A stretch of DNA of 44,863 nucleotides. Origin: Pseudomonadota bacterium. GTDB lineage: Bacteria > Pseudomonadota > Alphaproteobacteria > Sphingomonadales > Sphingomonadaceae. Positions 42,254-44,863 of this stretch are shown here, in pieces (the first letter of the stretch is position 1; every line of letters starts with the position of its first letter). The notes under the pieces are model-generated. The model worked only from the letters and a program-made list of their open reading frames with translations. It searched no databases and was not told the DNA's origin. The translations under genes were made by a program, and so were the position numbers. The stretch covers positions 1-44,863 of the forward strand of contig JAEXAY010000040.1 in the NCBI GenBank assembly GCA_023457895.1, in the 5' to 3' direction.

Positions 42254-42658
42254 TCAGATCTCCGTTCGCTCGGCGAGTAGGAGAGCAACCTCTACGTCGA
42301 CCCCAAGGTTGCGGACGGTATTTTCAATCTTGGTATGACCAAGCAGGATCTGAATTGCCCGGATGTTACCTTTAGCGCGGTAGATCATGGCCGCCTTTGT
42401 CCGACGCAGTGAGTGCGTGCCGTACTCGGCCTTACGCAACCCGATGGCGGTCACCCATTCGTCGACCAGGCGCGCGTATTGACGGGTGCTTATGTGGCCT
42501 TGGCGATCGACACGGCTCGGGAAGAGATATTCGTTCACGGACCCACCACGCCGCTCCAGCCAAGCAATCAGAGTGGTGCGCACGTCTGCGGTAATTTCGA
42601 ATTGAACCGGTCGGCTGGTCTTTTGTTGGATAACAGTCGCTCGGTTGCGGATGTCAGC
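42254..42658 (-). pseudogene. C-terminal fragment of a tyrosine integrase, catalytic Tyr lost
   Basis: 134 codons matching the catalytic domain of a tyrosine recombinase: RATVIQQKTSRPVQFEIT, STRQYARLVDEWVTAIGL, GTHSLRRTKAAMIY (HxxR) and ILLGHTKIENTVRNLGVDVE. The nucleophile expected in the context VRYLG is Asn, codon AAC at 42308-42310, one base change from TAC. The N-terminal core-binding domain and first half of the catalytic domain are missing. The frame joins without a stop to an mmsA fragment upstream. It should be inactive. Confidence 0.9.
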
Positions 42659-42862
42659 CCCAACCACCGGCAGTGCCATGCACCGCTCGCCTGCAGAACC
42701 GAAGGCGGCCCCGGCCAGATCGTTGACCACCTGGTCAAGGTCCGCATCGGGCATCACCACCCCGTGGTTCTTTGCTCCACCAAAGGCCTGGGCTCGCTTG
42801 TGGTTCGCTGCAGCGCGCTGGTAGATGTAATGGGCGATGTCGCTGGAGCCGACAAAGCTGAC
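42659..42862 (-). pseudogene. mmsA: Internal fragment of methylmalonate-semialdehyde dehydrogenase
   Basis: 68 codons clearly from a CoA-acylating aldehyde dehydrogenase of the MmsA type: VSFVGSSDIAHYIYQRAAAN, GGAKNHGVVMPDADLDQVV and the catalytic-Cys block GSAGERCMALPVV. The protein normally has about 500 residues. The upstream (N-terminal) part ends at a stop TAG at 42866-42868 inside LysR sequence. The downstream part is replaced by integrase after PVVG. This is an internal piece left by two independent junctions. Confidence 0.9.
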
Positions 42863-43618
42863 ACGCTATTCGAACGCACCCGAGAAGGCCAGGTCCTGAC
42901 AGAAGCGGGCGAAGCACTGTTGTCAAAAGCCGAGGGGATGGCAGAGCTTGCCCGAATGATCGACGAGGTCGCGGTATCGCATTCCGGCCTCAGCGGCACC
43001 TTGCGTCTAAGCGTATCCGAAGGATTTGGAAGCCAGTTCCTTACGCCTTACCTCAAGGAATTTTCCGCGAGCCATCCCGCACTGACCATCGAACTGGTCG
43101 CCAACAGTGGTTTCCTGAGCCCATCGCGGCGCGAAGCCGATATTGCCGTTATGCTCTCTCGTCCCAAGGCAGGCCCTGTCCTGTCCCGCAAGCTGTCCGA
43201 TTACCGCCTCAAATTGTACGCAAGCAAATCATACATCGATCAGCGTGGGATGCCAGAAACGCCCGCAGAACTCGCCACGGGACACACGCTGGTGAGCTAT
43301 GTCCCCGATCTGCTCTATGCGCCGGAGTTGAACTATCTGGACGACTTCCATGCCGGCCTTGAGGCGAAAATTCGATCTTCCTCCATCAATGCACAGCATC
43401 GCCTTGTTGTTGGCGGTGCCGGTGTCGGTGTCCTGCCTTGCTTCATTGCGGAAGGATCGAGCAACCTCAAGGTAGTTTGCCCACAAAGGGCAATACAGCG
43501 CAGCTTTTGGATCGTAACGCACCGGGACACGCAAAATCTCGCCAGGGTCAAAGCTGGCAAAGAATGGCTGCTACAGTGCGTATCGCTCGGCAGGGAACGA
43601 CTTCTGCCGCCGAATTAG
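42863..43618 (+). pseudogene. LysR-type regulator lacking its DNA-binding domain
   Basis: About 251 codons of a LysR-family protein start in the linker region (TLFERTREGQVLTEAGEALL) and continue through the effector domain (SGTLRLSVSEGFGSQFLTPY ... VVGGAGVGVLPCFIAEGSS) to a normal end. The winged-helix N-terminus (about 55-60 residues) is absent, removed at the junction with the mmsA fragment. A long frame from 42413 joins it to antisense mmsA/integrase sequence. Without the wHTH it cannot bind its operator as a normal LysR. Confidence 0.88.
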
Positions 43619-43763
43619 CCTTTTCGGGGGGCTCTTCCTTTTGCCGGACCGGCAACCGCCTCTCCCTATCCATTGAAAGGTGGCCAGCCCCACAAGCGGG
43701 CCTATCGGTGCAATTGTGGAACTAGGAGGATTGTTCCTTCTTGGAAGACACTGGGGAATATTT

Positions 43764-44741
43764 GTGATCGACGCCAAGTCATTGAGGAATGCGCTGGGAA
43801 ATTTCGCCACCGGAGTTACCATCGTCACGACATGTCATGACGGGCGAAGAATCGGGCTGACGGCAAACAGCTTCAACTCGGTGTCGCTAGACCCTCCGCT
43901 GGTGTTGTGGAGCCTGGCCAAGAAATCATCGAACATTGATGCCTTCATGAATGTCGATGCCTTTGCGGTACACATCCTTGGCGCCGACCAGGAAGCCCTT
44001 TCCAACCAGTTCGCCACGCCCGGCATCGACAAGTTCGAAGGCGTGGATATCAATACTGGCGAGGCCGACGTGCCGTTACTGCGAGACTGCGCCGCGCGCT
44101 TCGAATGTCGCACCGCCTACCGTTATGACGGCGGAGACCATATCATCTTCGTCGGCGAAGTCCTCGATCTGGAGCAATCGGAAAAGGAACCCTTGCTATT
44201 CCACCGCGGCAAATACGCCCGCAAGACTATGCCAAAGACAGGCGATGGCGCGGAGAACGCGCGCGATCTAAACTACCTGATTGCCCGTGCCTATTTCATG
44301 CTGACCGATGGCGTGCGCGCGCAGGCGACCGAAGACGGACTGTCGCAGGTCGATCACTATGCGCTTTCAGTCTTGCTGAAAGCCGGGCCGACCACATTGT
44401 CGGAAGTGAATGGGATGCTCGGCACATCAGGCTGGCAATGGACCGACGCAGACGTTGCGCGGCAGGAAGATGCCGGGCTCGTCCAGTTGGCCGACGATGG
44501 CAAGGTTTCACTCACGAAATCTGGGCGCGAGACGATGATCGGCCTGTTCGCGCAGGCAAAGGCGGTGGAGGCAGACGCGCAGAAGGCCTTTTCGCCAGAC
44601 GAGCTTGACCAACTCCGCTCGCTGCTTTCGCAGCTATTGGAAACGCTGGACGGACAGGATGCCAAGGGCACGGCGCAGCATCTGGAAGTGATGAACGCGC
44701 TGCAAGCGGACCAGCATGCTCAAGACGACCGCGATAGCTAG
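43764..44741 (+). CDS. Flavin reductase with MarR-like C-terminal domain (C1-HPAH type)
   Basis: 325 residues from a GTG with GGGGA at 43753-43757. A GTG-free longer frame from 43680 is possible. Residues 1-160 are a flavin reductase domain: FATGVTIVTT, GLTANSFNSVSLDPPLVLWSL, FAVHILGADQEALSNQFA and FVGEVLDLEQ. Residues about 170-325 form a MarR-like winged-helix domain (YFMLTDGVRAQATEDGLSQV ... DHYALSVLLKAGPTTLSEVN). This fusion is known in the reductase (C1) of p-hydroxyphenylacetate 3-hydroxylase, where the MarR-like part senses the aromatic substrate and controls flavin reduction. No oxygenase component is in the window. Confidence 0.88.
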   Translation: MIDAKSLRNALGNFATGVTIVTTCHDGRRIGLTANSFNSVSLDPPLVLWSLAKKSSNIDAFMNVDAFAVHILGADQEALSNQFATPGIDKFEGVDINTGEADVPLLRDCAARFECRTAYRYDGGDHIIFVGEVLDLEQSEKEPLLFHRGKYARKTMPKTGDGAENARDLNYLIARAYFMLTDGVRAQATEDGLSQVDHYALSVLLKAGPTTLSEVNGMLGTSGWQWTDADVARQEDAGLVQLADDGKVSLTKSGRETMIGLFAQAKAVEADAQKAFSPDELDQLRSLLSQLLETLDGQDAKGTAQHLEVMNALQADQHAQDDRDS

Positions 44742-44863
44742 GTTTCGTGGACAAAGGGTATCCATAGTTTGACTGAGGCGAGCGCGACGAAGCCGAGGTA
44801 TGATTCCTTGGTCTTGTCGTAGCGGGTAGCGACGCGCCGCCAGTTCTTGAGTTTGTTGAAGAG
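44738..44863 (-). mobile_element. IS5-family transposase, C-terminal end (partial)
   Basis: The reverse strand encodes LFNKLKNWRRVATRYDKTKE then SYLGFVALASVKLWIPFVHE and stops at TAG (44738-44740). This is the well-known C-terminus of IS5-type (IS427/IS1031-like) transposases, with the conserved YDKT...SYLGFV run. The rest lies beyond the window. Its stop shares bases with the flavin reductase stop within CTAG at 44738-44741, which is compatible with a YTAR-type target. No terminal inverted repeat can be confirmed. Confidence 0.88.

Noticed and set aside
41862..42288. Two leftward frames as small genes
   Set aside because: No ribosome binding sites; composition and frame switching look like remnants. 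A Walker B-like string alone is not enough.
42254..42760. Functional integrase gene
   Set aside because: It lacks the N-terminal domains and the catalytic Tyr, and its N-terminus is mmsA sequence.
42413..43618. 401-codon frame as a full-length LysR regulator
   Set aside because: Only the part after about 42863 is LysR; the first 150 codons are antisense to integrase and mmsA and contain no winged helix.
1..44863. CRISPR array, rRNA operon or intact prophage
   Set aside because: No regularly spaced repeats of CRISPR size, no rRNA sequence, and no phage structural genes were seen.

Overview
The window is a high-GC alphaproteobacterial chromosome segment. Gene content and order point to the Sphingomonadales (Sphingomonas/Sphingopyxis type): a gatCAB amidotransferase operon, ubiA-rsmE-gshA synteny, mutY-DUF721-DsbA-DsbA-smc order, a bactofilin/M23 pair, an alphaproteobacterial-type LexA box, a GCS2-type glutamate-cysteine ligase and a large TonB-dependent receptor. 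This assignment is inference from gene content; no rRNA is present.

Layout. 1-4.7 kb: 5' part of tig, tRNA-Leu(UAG), a small disordered protein, a translationally coupled three-gene periplasmic operon around an M48 metalloprotease, and a DUF3060 protein. 4.8-8.3 kb: gatC-gatA-gatB, with a different palindromic intergenic repeat in each of its two gaps. 8.3-12 kb: a DUF4153 membrane protein, a DUF3089 hydrolase and ruvX. 12.4-14.6 kb: pyrB with a dihydroorotase homologue that has lost its metal ligands (PyrC'). 14.7-18.8 kb: an orphan ParA ATPase, a ribbon-helix-helix protein and a TPR/SPOR protein in one operon, with a divergent Sel1/SPOR protein. 18.9-28.3 kb: DUF1489, nudC, a serine hydrolase, mutY, a DciA-like protein, two DsbA-like proteins and smc. 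28.3-33.8 kb: a TonB-dependent receptor, a proline iminopeptidase, ubiA and rsmE. 34-36 kb: a P-domain/DUF11 surface protein wedged between rsmE and gshA. 36-40.6 kb: gshA, an ICMT-like membrane protein, and an M23 peptidase overlapping a bactofilin.

40.6-44.9 kb is an accessory, scarred region. It holds an orphan LexA box, short tandem repeats, an XRE-regulator/membrane-protein operon with clear operators, and a tyrosine-integrase fragment whose catalytic Tyr is Asn. That integrase is fused in frame to a fragment of methylmalonate-semialdehyde dehydrogenase (mmsA). The mmsA fragment abuts, head to head, a LysR regulator that has lost its DNA-binding domain. A two-domain flavin reductase (reductase plus MarR-like domain, as in the C1 component of p-hydroxyphenylacetate hydroxylase) follows, and an IS5-type transposase end lies at the window edge.

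Most of the window is housekeeping. The best candidates for something undescribed are the ParA/RHH/SPOR cluster, the coupled M48 operon with its palindromic leader, the P-domain surface protein, and the composite deletion/integration scar at 42.2-42.9 kb.
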